Notes under the pieces: model-generated
What the model was told of the DNA's origin: nothing
Databases searched by the model: none
What the model saw: the letters and a program-made list of their open reading frames with translations, nothing else
In this document: positions 32,776 through 41,321 of the stretch, one piece after another
Position numbering within the stretch: the first letter of the stretch is position 1
Layout of the letters: each line of letters begins with the position of its first letter
Source: JALYXV01 sp963791545
Lineage (GTDB): Bacteria; Actinomycetota; Acidimicrobiia; Acidimicrobiales; Palsa-688
DNA length: 47,490 nt
Direction: 5' to 3'
NCBI GenBank assembly: GCA_963791545.1
Contig: CAWBSR010000008.1
Span: 1-47,490, forward strand
Position numbers and translations under genes: made by a program

Positions 32776-33263
32776 GGTTCGGTTCGACCGACGACCCAAT
32801 CGCCCGTCTCCTCGATCAGACCGGGCACACACTGGCGGTCGCCGAATCTCTCACCGGCGGCTGTCTGTCGAGCCGCTTCGCCCAGCGCCCCGGCGCATCC
32901 ACCTGGTACCGCGGCGCGCTCGTGGCCTACGCCGCCGACGTCAAGCACGAAGTACTCGGCGTACGGCCCGGTCCCGTCGTCAGTCGCGAGGCGGCTCTTG
33001 ACATGGCGAGCGGGGTCGCCCGGCTGTTCGGAGCGTCGGCCGCCATCGCGGTCACCGGCGTCGGTGGCCCCGATGAACAGGACGGCCAACCGCCAGGCAC
33101 GGTGTGGGTGGCGGTCGTGGTGGACGGCGTTGCCGTTGCCGCTCGGCTGGACTTGGCCGGCAGCCCCGAGGAGATCGTCGACGGGACATGCCAGCGGGCG
33201 ACGGAGCTCTTGACGGAGCAAATAAGAGCGGCCGAAGCGGACCCAATCGGCAGCCGCTCCTAG
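32772..33263 (+). CDS. CinA C-terminal-type nicotinamide-nucleotide amidohydrolase (PncC)
   Basis: The 163-residue stand-alone CinA_C domain shows TLAVAESLTGGCLSSRF with the active-site Ser/Thr region, TWYRGALVAYAADVKHEVLG, VVSREAALDMASGVARLFGA, AIAVTGVGGPDEQDGQPPGT and VWVAVVVDG. It hydrolyses nicotinamide mononucleotide to nicotinate mononucleotide in pyridine-nucleotide salvage. The GTG start at 32772 overlaps the stop of the CBS fragment. Confidence 0.9.
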   Translation: MRFGSTDDPIARLLDQTGHTLAVAESLTGGCLSSRFAQRPGASTWYRGALVAYAADVKHEVLGVRPGPVVSREAALDMASGVARLFGASAAIAVTGVGGPDEQDGQPPGTVWVAVVVDGVAVAARLDLAGSPEEIVDGTCQRATELLTEQIRAAEADPIGSRS

Positions 33264-33502
33264 GTCGGATCCGACCCACCGGCGCCCGGCGGTCCTACGC
33301 CCGGCCTGTTTGTCGGCGTCACCGATCCAGGCTGTCTCCGACCTTTCGGGGCCAGTTTAGGCACCTCCGAGCAAGGGTACGGAGCGCCCAGGTTTCGGCA
33401 TATTCGGATTCCTGGCAGGCAGCTTGGCGTGGAAACCATGCGTCGCGTAGGACCCCTCGTGACGCGCATACATCAATATCCAAACCGACGGAATAAGGGA
33501 AA

Positions 33503-35737
33503 ATGAGTGCTCTCCGCCAGCCTGCTGCTGCCATCCTTGGCATAGGTGAAGACGGCTTTGTGGGCGGCCTGGCGCGCGGCCGGCTCGTGGCGCCGCGGGG
33601 GAGGGCGGCGGGGAGCATCGGTGACCTGATCGGCGCGGCTCGCCCCCGGTTCTCCCGCGATCGGGAGAAGCCCATTGCGCCGCTGTGGAAAGAACCGTCC
33701 CCGCGCCGGCCTGGCTCCGGTGCCAGCCGGAGCCGGGCCGCTCTTCGGTTGCTGGTACACCTGCTGTGGTTGCCCGCGGCGGTGGCGGTGGTCGCGGCGG
33801 CGACATCGGTGGCCCTGGTGGCCGCCTCCACCACGGTGGTCCGCTCGCTGGCTTCGGCGGTGCAGCCGGCCCCAATCGTGTTGCCCCCGTTGGCGCAGCG
33901 TTCGGTGGTCTACGGCGCTGACAACAGTGTGCTCGCGGTGCTGCAAGCCGACAGCAACCGCAAACCGGTGTCCCTCGACCAGGTCGCCCCCGTCGTCGCC
34001 GACGCGGTTGTCGATACCGAAGACGCCCGGTTCTGGAGCCACGGCGGCGTCGACCGGCGCGGCGTGCTGCGGGCGCTGGTGACCGACATCTCGGCGGGCA
34101 ACACCGACCAGGGGGGCTCGAGCATCGCCCAGCAACTCGTCAAGAACACCCTCCTGACCGCCAAACACGACGTCAAGCGCAAGGTCACCGAAATGGCCCT
34201 CGCCAACCGTTTGGAACGTCAGCTGGGCAAAGCCGGCGTGCTGGAGCGCTACCTCAACACCATCTATTTCGGTGAGGGCGCCTACGGGATCGAAGCGGCG
34301 GCGGAGACCTATTTCAACAGGTCCGCGGCCACGCTCGACGTCGCCCAGGCGGCGCTGCTGGCGGGACTGATCCGCGACCCGGCCGGTTACGACCCAGTTG
34401 CCCATCCCCGCACCGGCGCCGCCCGACGGCAAACCGTGCTCGACCTGATGGTGGCCCACCACCACCTCTCCCCCGCCGCCGCCGACGCCGCAGCCGCACA
34501 ACCGATCCCCCACACGGTGCACGTCGCCCCGTCGGGCCGTGACTACGCCACCGACGCCGTCAAGACGGAGCTGCTGGCCGACCCCAGACTGGGGGCCACC
34601 CCGGCGGCGCGCTATCAGGCGCTATTCACCGGTGGCCTGCAGATCCACACCACGATCGATCCTGCCCTCCAGCACCAGGCCCAGGGGGCGATCACCTCGG
34701 GCCTGCCGGGCGGCCACAACCTCACCGCCGCCGAGATCTCCATCGACCCGGCCACCGGCGCCATCCGATCCGTGGCCGGCGGCGCCAACTTCGCCACCTT
34801 GCAGTTCAACACCGCGCTCACCGGTGCCGGCCGCCAGCCCGGCTCGTCGTTCAAAGTCTTCACCCTGGTCGCGGCCCTCGAGGCCGGCTACTCACCCGAC
34901 GACATGATTGACGGTTCGACGCCGTGCGCCATCGCCAACCCGCATGGCACGCCTGACCCGTGGTTGCCGGACAACTTCGAAGGCGAAACCTTCGGCTGGA
35001 TGTCGCTGACCGACGCCACCGCCTACTCCGTGAACTGCGCCTACGCCCGGCTGGCCATCAGCGTCGGCCTGAATCGCGTGGCCGATGTCGCCCACGCCAT
35101 GGGCATCACCAGCCACCTCAATGTGGTTCCCTCCATGACATTGGGCACCAACGAGGTCACCCCGCTGCAGATGGCATCGGCCTATGCGACCCTGGCCAAC
35201 GATGGCGTCTACCACACGCCCCATCTCGTCGACGCCGTCACCGATGCCCACGGCAAGGTGCTGTTCACCCACACCGACAAGACCCGCCAGGCCATCCCCG
35301 TCCAGATCGCCCGGCAGGCCACCCAGGTCCTGCAGCAGGTTGTCCTGCGAGGCACCGGGGTGGCAGCCGCCGTCAACGGCCACCCGGTCGCGGGCAAGAC
35401 GGGCACCGCCGAGAACTATCACGACGCCTGGTTCGTCGGCTTCACCCCTCAGATCGCCACCGCGGTATGGATGGGCAACGTCGCCGGTGAAGTGCCGATG
35501 CGCAACATCGAAGGCATCAACGTTGTCGGGGGGACCTTTCCGGCCCGAATCTGGCACAACTACATGACCGCCGCCCTCGCCCCTTTGCCCAGCCGATGGT
35601 TCCCCCCACCCGACCCGGCCCAGATACCGGCCCCGGTCATCCTCGTCGACGGCCAGCCCCGGATGGCGACCCAGGTGGCCGCGGACGGCCAGACCCGGTC
35701 GACCATCTGGTGCTCGGCGTCCTGCAGCCACCACTGA
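33503..35737 (+). CDS. Bifunctional penicillin-binding protein (class A, GT51 and transpeptidase)
   Basis: The 744-residue protein has an N-terminal membrane anchor (about 80-120) after an Arg-rich cytoplasmic stretch. The GT51 domain has VDTEDARFWSHGGVDRRGVL (catalytic Glu173), QGGSSIAQQLVKNTLL and RQLGKAGVLERYLNTIYFGE. The transpeptidase domain has PGSSFKVF with Ser448 and the S-x-x-K lysine, YSVNCAYARL (SxN) and VAGKTGTAENYHDAWFVGFT (KTG at Lys632). All catalytic motifs are present, so it should polymerise and cross-link peptidoglycan. There is no C-terminal PASTA domain. The ATG at 33503 is weakly preceded by AAGGGA. Confidence 0.95.
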   Translation: MSALRQPAAAILGIGEDGFVGGLARGRLVAPRGRAAGSIGDLIGAARPRFSRDREKPIAPLWKEPSPRRPGSGASRSRAALRLLVHLLWLPAAVAVVAAATSVALVAASTTVVRSLASAVQPAPIVLPPLAQRSVVYGADNSVLAVLQADSNRKPVSLDQVAPVVADAVVDTEDARFWSHGGVDRRGVLRALVTDISAGNTDQGGSSIAQQLVKNTLLTAKHDVKRKVTEMALANRLERQLGKAGVLERYLNTIYFGEGAYGIEAAAETYFNRSAATLDVAQAALLAGLIRDPAGYDPVAHPRTGAARRQTVLDLMVAHHHLSPAAADAAAAQPIPHTVHVAPSGRDYATDAVKTELLADPRLGATPAARYQALFTGGLQIHTTIDPALQHQAQGAITSGLPGGHNLTAAEISIDPATGAIRSVAGGANFATLQFNTALTGAGRQPGSSFKVFTLVAALEAGYSPDDMIDGSTPCAIANPHGTPDPWLPDNFEGETFGWMSLTDATAYSVNCAYARLAISVGLNRVADVAHAMGITSHLNVVPSMTLGTNEVTPLQMASAYATLANDGVYHTPHLVDAVTDAHGKVLFTHTDKTRQAIPVQIARQATQVLQQVVLRGTGVAAAVNGHPVAGKTGTAENYHDAWFVGFTPQIATAVWMGNVAGEVPMRNIEGINVVGGTFPARIWHNYMTAALAPLPSRWFPPPDPAQIPAPVILVDGQPRMATQVAADGQTRSTIWCSASCSHH

Positions 35738-35755
35738 CAGGTGCTCCCTTCGTCG

Positions 35756-35776
35756 GCCGGCCCGTCCCGAGCCGGC
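35756..35776 (+). terminator. Short G+C-rich hairpin after the PBP gene
   Basis: GCCGGC (35756-35761) and GCCGGC (35771-35776) can pair around 9 nt, shortly after the PBP stop. There is no U tract. Confidence 0.25.
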
Positions 35777-35921
35777 GCATGGCGGCTCGCAGGGCCTGTC
35801 GGATTGGAAATCGAGGTTGGAGACCGGTTCATCCATGCACCGACGTCGGCGAAGCGCGACAGGAGGCTGGCGCAGGTCGACTTCCCCTGGACGCCAGCGC
35901 CGTCCCCCTGGCCGTTGTAGC

Positions 35922-35937
35922 GTGCTGCTAGCAGCAC
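35922..35937. promoter_or_regulatory. Perfect 16-bp palindrome upstream of the Fur-family gene
   Basis: GTGCTGCTAGCAGCAC is a perfect palindrome lying 80 bp before the fur-like start. It may be an operator, but it is unlike the A/T-rich Fur or Zur boxes. Confidence 0.4.
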
Positions 35938-36005
35938 TCTAGGACGAGCCCAATGCCATCAAGGCCACCATCACCCGCTAACCCGTTGCGCAAAGCTCCT
36001 GGCAA

Positions 36006-36011
36006 TAGACT
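36006..36011 (+). promoter_or_regulatory. -10 box TAGACT, leaderless start of the Fur-family gene
   Basis: TAGACT ends 6 nt before GTG 36018. A TTGCGC at 35986-35991 is a possible -35 with a short 14-bp spacer. Confidence 0.5.
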
Positions 36012-36017
36012 GGGAAC

Positions 36018-36491
36018 GTGGCGTCAAGCGATAGGATCGAAGAAATCATCGGCAAGATCCGGGCACGGGGTGGCCGGGCCACCGACGCCCGACGGGCGAC
36101 GATCGGCATCCTGCTCAACACGGGCCAGTCGCACCTGAGCGCCGAGGACATCGTGAGCCAGGTGAAGGTCCTTCACCCGGAGGTCGCCGAGTCGACGATC
36201 TATCGCAACCTCTCGACGCTGGAAGAACTCGGCGTCGTCGAGCACGTCCACCTAGGACACGGGCCGTCGACGTATCACTTGACCGAGGACGGGCACCAAC
36301 ATCTGCTGTGTGAGCGTTGCGGCAAAGTGATCGAAGTGCCCGACGACACCTTCACTCCCCTCTCCGTCCAGCTGGCCGAGACCTACGGGTTTGTTATCCA
36401 TCCCCGCCACTTCGCCATCATGGGTCTCTGCCGCCGGTGCAACATCCGTCGCCGTAGCGCGGCCCGCGAACCTGCTATTGCCACCAACTAG
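36018..36491 (+). CDS. Fur-family metal-responsive regulator
   Basis: The 157-residue protein has the Fur winged helix (ATDARRATIGILLNTGQSHL, then STIYRNLSTLEELGVVEHVH) and the regulatory domain with the HHLLCERC-like motif (HQHLLCERCGKVIEVPDD) and a late CRRCNIRRR. The two CxxC pairs form the structural zinc site. Whether it senses iron (Fur), zinc (Zur) or peroxide (PerR) is not decided. A zinc ABC operon lies 3-6 kb downstream, making Zur a reasonable guess. GTG 36018 is set by the -10 box. Confidence 0.9.
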   Translation: MASSDRIEEIIGKIRARGGRATDARRATIGILLNTGQSHLSAEDIVSQVKVLHPEVAESTIYRNLSTLEELGVVEHVHLGHGPSTYHLTEDGHQHLLCERCGKVIEVPDDTFTPLSVQLAETYGFVIHPRHFAIMGLCRRCNIRRRSAAREPAIATN

Positions 36492-36703
36492 CGCCAGACT
36501 GCCCTCACGGAGGGGGCCGATGTCGCTGCGATACGACCTTCCAGCGATCCGCACCTGAGCGGGGCGGCGGCGCAATGACAGTTGACGTGCGTCACCGCCG
36601 GTGATATCACCATTGGGAGGTTGAGCCACCAGCCTGTCAGACAAAGCCGGTGGCGCTACCGGCCACCGGTGTCTTCCAATCCGAGATCGGCAGAGGACCC
36701 AGC

Positions 36704-37027
36704 ATGGCGGATCCGTTGGTGCCCGGCGCGGGGCCGGCGTCAGTATCGAAACAAGCAGCGTCTGACTGGTCGCTGAGCATCGGCCGCAGCGTGGGGGCGG
36801 TGGTTGTCAAAGTGACCGGAGACATCACCGAAGCTCTCACGGTGACCCTCGCCCATGTGCTCAGCGATCTCATCGATGGTCAAGGCAACATCTTCGTCGC
36901 CGTGGAGCTCCCCGAAGCCGCCATCGGCGACCGCAAAGTCCGCACCATGATGTCGACGCTCGTCTCAGCGGCCAGTGGCCATGTCGGCCAACTGGTCATA
37001 CGACCCTCGATCGGACGGACGACCTGA
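36704..37027 (+). CDS. STAS-like small protein
   Basis: The 107-residue product has a beta-alpha pattern (VGAVVVKVTGDITEALTVTL, then NIFVAVELPEAAIGDRKVRT and GQLVIRPSIGR) that resembles anti-sigma-factor antagonist/STAS domains. The phosphorylatable Ser after the D-x-S/T motif is not clearly present. ATG 36704 follows GAGG; an in-frame codon 18 residues earlier is less likely. Family assignment is by shape only. Confidence 0.5.
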   Translation: MADPLVPGAGPASVSKQAASDWSLSIGRSVGAVVVKVTGDITEALTVTLAHVLSDLIDGQGNIFVAVELPEAAIGDRKVRTMMSTLVSAASGHVGQLVIRPSIGRTT

Positions 37028-37160
37028 GCAACGCCCAAGCCCAGAAGACCAAATCCAAATAGCGGTTCGACAACCCGGGCAGCACGGGGCAGCCGTCAAG
37101 GCCCGAAGGTGCCCGGTGCCCGCCGACCGGCGCCCATCGTCATGCCTGACGAGGGCCAGT

Positions 37161-37424
37161 TCACCCGGTGATGTCCATGTAGGCGACCGGGTGGTTTTGG
37201 CCCGCGTCGAGGGCGTATTCGTTGAGGGCCAGGGCCATGGTGTTGTGTTCGACCGCGTTGGCGGTGCCTGATCCCGAGAGGTAGGCGGCCACGGCGTCGA
37301 CGCCCAGCACGCCTCCGAGCGCCATGTACAACACCCACAGGTCGTCGCGGGTCAGCGCGAACCGGGCCCGTACTGCGTCGAGAGCGAGACCGCTACCGAC
37401 GCCCAGGCCGTCAGCGCCGCTCAA
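37161..37424 (-). CDS. Small ORF coupled to the GAF-ANTAR gene, 87 aa
   Basis: A TTG at 37424 overlaps the GAF-ANTAR stop as TTGA. The protein reads RARFALTRDDLWVLYMALGG, then VLGVDAVAAYLSGSGTANAV and NTMALALNEYALDAGQNHPV. It has helical, amphipathic segments and good third-position G+C, which suggests a real gene. I do not recognise a family. The overlap points to co-translation with the regulator. Confidence 0.55.
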   Translation of the reverse strand: MSGADGLGVGSGLALDAVRARFALTRDDLWVLYMALGGVLGVDAVAAYLSGSGTANAVEHNTMALALNEYALDAGQNHPVAYMDITG

Positions 37425-38146
37425 GCGGCCGGCCCGTCCTTGATATTCCGGGCCACGATCTCGCCGGCCAGGTCGAAGACCTTGCGGTTGGCGCGCTGCG
37501 AGGCGCGGCGCAAGATGTCGAACGCCTGGTTGGGCGACACTCCCTCCTGGGCGATGAGGATGCCTTTGGCCTGGCCGATCACGTCGCGGTGTTCCAACGC
37601 CAAGGTGAGGTTGGCGGCCAAGTCGGCGGCCCGGGCGAAGGCGGTGGCGTTGGCCAAGGTGATGGCGGCCTGGCTGGCAAAGACCTCGGCCACCGCCTCG
37701 GCGCCGACGAAGCCGGCCGTCGCCCGGGAATACAAGTTGAGGGCGCCGACAGCGCCGTGGTCGGCTATCAGGGGCAGCGACAACGAGCTGTGCACCCCTT
37801 GCGCCAACACCGCGGGCACGAAAGCCGGCCACCGTTGGTCGTCGTCGAAGGAGTCCACCCGGACGACGGTTTCGCTGCGGGTCGCCTCCAGGCACGGCCC
37901 GGTGTCGGTGGCGTACTGATGGCCGTCGATGATCTCAGCCATCTCGGCGGTCGACACCGTCGCGCCCGGCTTGCGATCTTCCATGACCGTCACGCTGGCC
38001 GCGTCGCAGCCGGGAATAGTCCGCTGGGCCAGGTCGGCGATAGCGTCGAGGGTGACCTGCACGCTCTGGCCGGCGAAGAGGATGCCGGCCAGGGAGCGCA
38101 GCGTTTCGTCAAGGGATACCTCGTCGCCGCCTACTTCGAGAGCCAC
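37421..38146 (-). CDS. GAF-ANTAR RNA-binding regulator
   Basis: The 241-residue product has a GAF domain (about residues 15-165: TLDAIADLAQRTIPGCDAAS, TGPCLEATRSETVVRVDSFD, SLSLPLIADHGAVGALNLYS) and a C-terminal ANTAR domain (LEHRDVIGQAKGILIAQEGV, NQAFDILRRASQRANRKVFD). ANTAR proteins bind two-hairpin RNA targets to cause antitermination. The start is uncertain: GTG 38146 opens the frame best, but a good AAGGAG plus ATG lies at 38175 in another frame, so a one-base indel may have moved the true start. The gene overlaps a small ORF by 4 bp. Confidence 0.88.
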   Translation of the reverse strand: MALEVGGDEVSLDETLRSLAGILFAGQSVQVTLDAIADLAQRTIPGCDAASVTVMEDRKPGATVSTAEMAEIIDGHQYATDTGPCLEATRSETVVRVDSFDDDQRWPAFVPAVLAQGVHSSLSLPLIADHGAVGALNLYSRATAGFVGAEAVAEVFASQAAITLANATAFARAADLAANLTLALEHRDVIGQAKGILIAQEGVSPNQAFDILRRASQRANRKVFDLAGEIVARNIKDGPAA

Positions 38147-38481
38147 GGCGATGTCGCGGGGTCGGAACGGGGCATGGTTGCTCCTTGGTGGGGAGCCACC
38201 TAGCTCGGTCCGCAAAGGGTGAGCCACAGGTGCCTGGTCGTTCAAGCAGTGCGACTTGTGCGATCTGAAGGATCGCCAAGCGACTCCGGTTGCCCCCATC
38301 CTAGACCCCTCGGTACTTTCCGGTGCGCATCTCGATGAATCCCATCTGGAACTCCTGTGACTCGCAGGCAAGGGCCGCGGGCGCTCGAGCATCCGAGGGG
38401 CCCGGCGATCCGCCGGCAGACGCCGGATACTTCCTAGCGTCGCCTCGCACGCCGAGGCCGGCGATATGCGAGGATCGGCTC
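38147..38481. other. Divergent intergenic region, 335 bp
   Basis: It lies between the GAF-ANTAR gene and the lipoprotein gene and should carry both promoters. The AAGGAG and ATG described under the GAF-ANTAR gene are here. I see no clear -35/-10 pair, repeat or small gene. Confidence 0.4.
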
Positions 38482-39480
38482 ATGAAACGAACGATTTCGT
38501 TGGTCGCGGTCGGCATGGTTCTGGTCCTGGTTGGTTGTGGCGGTGGCAGCGGCAGTAAGGCGACCACGGTGACGACGGCGTCATCCTCGAATACGACCTT
38601 GTCGGCCGGTCCCATCGCCGGGTCCTCGACGACCACGGCCGGCGGGGCCAAGACCGTCGGCCAGTCGGTCACCTTCGCGGGCTTCAAGGTCACGGTCGAC
38701 ATGGCCACGCTGGCCCCCAGCGCCTCGGGCACCGGCAGCCTGCTGACGCTCGACGCCACCTTCGAGAACCAGGGCACCGACCCCCGGGCGTTTTCATCGT
38801 CGGTTTCAGTGAACTCTCACGGCGTCGACTTCCCCGATGATGGATCGGGGACCCTGCCCAACGTGCCGGGCGGCGGAAAGAACAAGGGCACCTTGAAGTT
38901 CACCGTAGACCAGCAGTTCACCCTGGCCGACGCCGTGGTCACCTTCGGCAAGCCCGACGAGACCCAGGCCAAGGTCCCGTTGGGCTCGACGGGTAGCCTG
39001 GTCGCGCTGACCCCGGTTGCGGTCTCCGGTTTGCCCACCTCGGTTACCGTCACCACCTTCACGCTGGCCCTGAAGAGCGGCGAGGCCCGTGCGGACCAGG
39101 TGACCGAGCACCAGGAAGCGGCCAAGGGCCACTGGTATGTCTACCTGAAGGGCAGCGCCGCCTTCTCTGGCGCCGCCAGCGGGATGAACTTCGGCCCCGA
39201 CGGGGTCAGCCTCAAGCTGCCGGACGGGACGTCGGTTGTCGGCGAGGCCGCGGACAGCAAGTCGTGCTGCTTCGCCCTCTACCCCGGCCAGCCCCCCGCT
39301 GATTTCACCTTCCGGTTCCTGGTGGCCGATCCGCCGAGCGGTTCCTACGCCGGCACCCTCAAAATCAAGGTGGGCGGCACCGAGAGCACCGGCAGCTTCA
39401 CCTTGACGGTACCGACCCTGCCATCGGGTAGCGGGACCTCAACCACCACCGCAACTGGCTCGACGACGAGTACCACCTAG
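38482..39480 (+). CDS. Lipoprotein of unknown function
   Basis: The 332-residue product starts MKRTISLVAVGMVLVLVGCG, a signal peptide with a lipobox ending at Cys19. A Thr/Ser-rich linker and two beta-rich regions follow. The first (SVTFAGFKVTVDMATLAPSA, ending LLTLDATFENQGTDPRAF) resembles the DUF4352-type immunoglobulin-like fold seen on bacterial lipoproteins. The second starts TVTTFTLALKSGEARADQVT and ends in a Thr/Ser tail. No enzyme motif is seen. ATG 38482 follows AGGA at 7-nt spacing. It is a likely Lgt substrate. Confidence 0.8.
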   Translation: MKRTISLVAVGMVLVLVGCGGGSGSKATTVTTASSSNTTLSAGPIAGSSTTTAGGAKTVGQSVTFAGFKVTVDMATLAPSASGTGSLLTLDATFENQGTDPRAFSSSVSVNSHGVDFPDDGSGTLPNVPGGGKNKGTLKFTVDQQFTLADAVVTFGKPDETQAKVPLGSTGSLVALTPVAVSGLPTSVTVTTFTLALKSGEARADQVTEHQEAAKGHWYVYLKGSAAFSGAASGMNFGPDGVSLKLPDGTSVVGEAADSKSCCFALYPGQPPADFTFRFLVADPPSGSYAGTLKIKVGGTESTGSFTLTVPTLPSGSGTSTTTATGSTTSTT

Positions 39481-39633
39481 CACCGGGGCGCCAGGATGCC
39501 GGGATGATCGATCGGGAACTGACGGATTCGGTGCCGCTTCCAGGCCAGGTCCGCTGAACCTGCTTCTCGGAGACGCGCCGCCCCGACGGCGGTCGGGTCG
39601 CCATCGCGTTTCCCGGGCCGTCCCCGCAAGGTT

Positions 39634-40545
39634 TCAAGATCTCGGGGCGGGGATCTCGTCGCTGTGGGCCGGCACCGCCACCAGGGGTCCGCCGCCGATG
39701 CTGTGGTCGTCGAGCCCGGCCGCTCGGCGCAACCCTCGGCGCCCCGTGACCGCGAAGACAACCGCGAATACCATGAAGCCGACGAGCACGATCGTGGCGC
39801 CTGAGGAGATGTCGAGGTGGTAGCTGAGGTACATCCCGGTCAGGCCTGACAGGGCGCCGATGAGCGACGAGAGCCACAGCATCCGGGCGAAGCTGTTGGT
39901 CAGCATGCGGGCGGTGACGGCCGGCACGACGAGGGCGGCGGCGATGAGGGTGACGCCGAGGACCTTCATCGAGGCGAGGATGGCGAAGCTCAGCAGCAGC
40001 ATCAACATGGCGTCGATACGGGCTACGTTGACCCCAGATACCTCGGCCACCTCGGGGTCGAAGGTGGTGAACAGCAGTTTGCGGTAGGCGACGGTCACGA
40101 CCAGCGCGGTGAACAAGGCGACCGCGATGACGACGGCGACGTCGGATTGCGACACGCCGAGGACACTGCCGAACACGGTGGCCTCGATGCTCTGTTTAAC
40201 CCGAGAATAGAAGCCGAGCAGGGCTATGCCGAACGCGAAGCTGGCGGTGGTGATGACACCGATGGCGGCGTCGGCTCCGATGATGCGTCGCTTGGTGACC
40301 CGGCTGATGGCCAATCCCGACGCCATTCCCCACAACCCGGCGCCGACAAAAAAGTTGACGCCGATGGCGGCGCAGATGGCGGCACCCCCGAAGATGGCAT
40401 GGGAGAGCCCGTGGCCGATATAGCTCATGCCCCGCAGGGTCACGAACACTCCGAGCAGGCCGCACAGGGCGCCGGCCACCGTGCACACGATGAGGGCATG
40501 GCGGACGAAGCCGTACTTGAGCGGTTCGAGAAGGTAGTGCATCAA
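39634..40545 (-). CDS. znuB: Zinc/manganese ABC transporter permease (ZnuB-type)
   Basis: The 303-residue ABC-3 family permease has eight or so membrane helices (ALIVCTVAGALCGLLGVFVT, GLSHAIFGGAAICAAIGVNF, IDAMLMLLLSFAILASMKVL, LIAAALVVPAVTARML). A C-terminal His-containing tail follows. The gene overlaps the ATPase gene by 4 bp (ATGA), so the order in the operon is binding protein, ATPase, permease. Zinc rather than manganese is inferred from the partner binding protein. Confidence 0.9.
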   Translation of the reverse strand: MMHYLLEPLKYGFVRHALIVCTVAGALCGLLGVFVTLRGMSYIGHGLSHAIFGGAAICAAIGVNFFVGAGLWGMASGLAISRVTKRRIIGADAAIGVITTASFAFGIALLGFYSRVKQSIEATVFGSVLGVSQSDVAVVIAVALFTALVVTVAYRKLLFTTFDPEVAEVSGVNVARIDAMLMLLLSFAILASMKVLGVTLIAAALVVPAVTARMLTNSFARMLWLSSLIGALSGLTGMYLSYHLDISSGATIVLVGFMVFAVVFAVTGRRGLRRAAGLDDHSIGGGPLVAVPAHSDEIPAPRS

Positions 40546-41321
40546 GCACCTCGGCGAGCGCGTTCGAGGGAGGCGATGGCGCCGAAGCGGTCGACCACGA
40601 GGGGCATGCCGGCGTGTTCGAGCACGTCCATGGGGGCACCGTAAACCTCTTCGAGGACGCCGGGGACCAGCACTTCGCGAGGCGAACCGTAACCGGCCAC
40701 CGTCACGTTGAGGCAGAGGAGTTTGGGGAGATGGGCGGCGATGCCATTCAAGTCGTGAGTGGACAGCACGACGGCCAGTCCGCCGGCGTTGAGCTCGCCC
40801 AGGAGGTGGAGGACCTCGTGGCGGGTGCGGACATCGACCCCGGAGGTTGGCTCATCGAGGAACAGGACCTGCGGTTGGCCGAGCAAAGCCCGGGCGATGA
40901 ACACCCGTTGTTGCTGGCCGCCGGACAGTTCGCGGACATGACGGTGACCGAGAGCGGCGATGCCGAGACGGTCGAGGACGTTTGCCACTTCGGTTTTCTC
41001 GGCCCGGCTGGGCCAAGGTCGGCGGCAGTCGGCCCGGGCCATCAGCACCACCTCGGCAACGGTTACCGGGAAGTTCCAGTTGATGGTCTCCACCTGGGGT
41101 ACGTATCCCGACCGCAACCCCGGCCGTCGCTCGAGGCTGCCGAACGACGGTTGGACGGCGCCGAGCATGATCCGCAACAGAGTGGTCTTGCCGGACCCCG
41201 ACGGTCCGACCAGTCCCAGCAGTTCACCTTCGGCGATGTCGAGATCGATATCGCGCAACACAGCCTGCTCCCCGAAGGAGTGCGACACGCCCCGGAGGCG
41301 AATGACGGGTTCGGCGGTCAC
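40542..41321 (-). CDS. znuC: Metal ABC transporter ATPase (ZnuC-type)
   Basis: The 259-residue ATPase has Walker A GLVGPSGSGKTTLLRI, signature motif RELSGGQQQRVFIARAL, Walker B QVLFLDEPTSGVDV and switch His in STHDLN. It lies between the substrate-binding protein and the permease genes with ATGA overlaps on both sides. It powers metal import across the membrane. Confidence 0.92.
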   Translation of the reverse strand: MTAEPVIRLRGVSHSFGEQAVLRDIDLDIAEGELLGLVGPSGSGKTTLLRIMLGAVQPSFGSLERRPGLRSGYVPQVETINWNFPVTVAEVVLMARADCRRPWPSRAEKTEVANVLDRLGIAALGHRHVRELSGGQQQRVFIARALLGQPQVLFLDEPTSGVDVRTRHEVLHLLGELNAGGLAVVLSTHDLNGIAAHLPKLLCLNVTVAGYGSPREVLVPGVLEEVYGAPMDVLEHAGMPLVVDRFGAIASLERARRGA

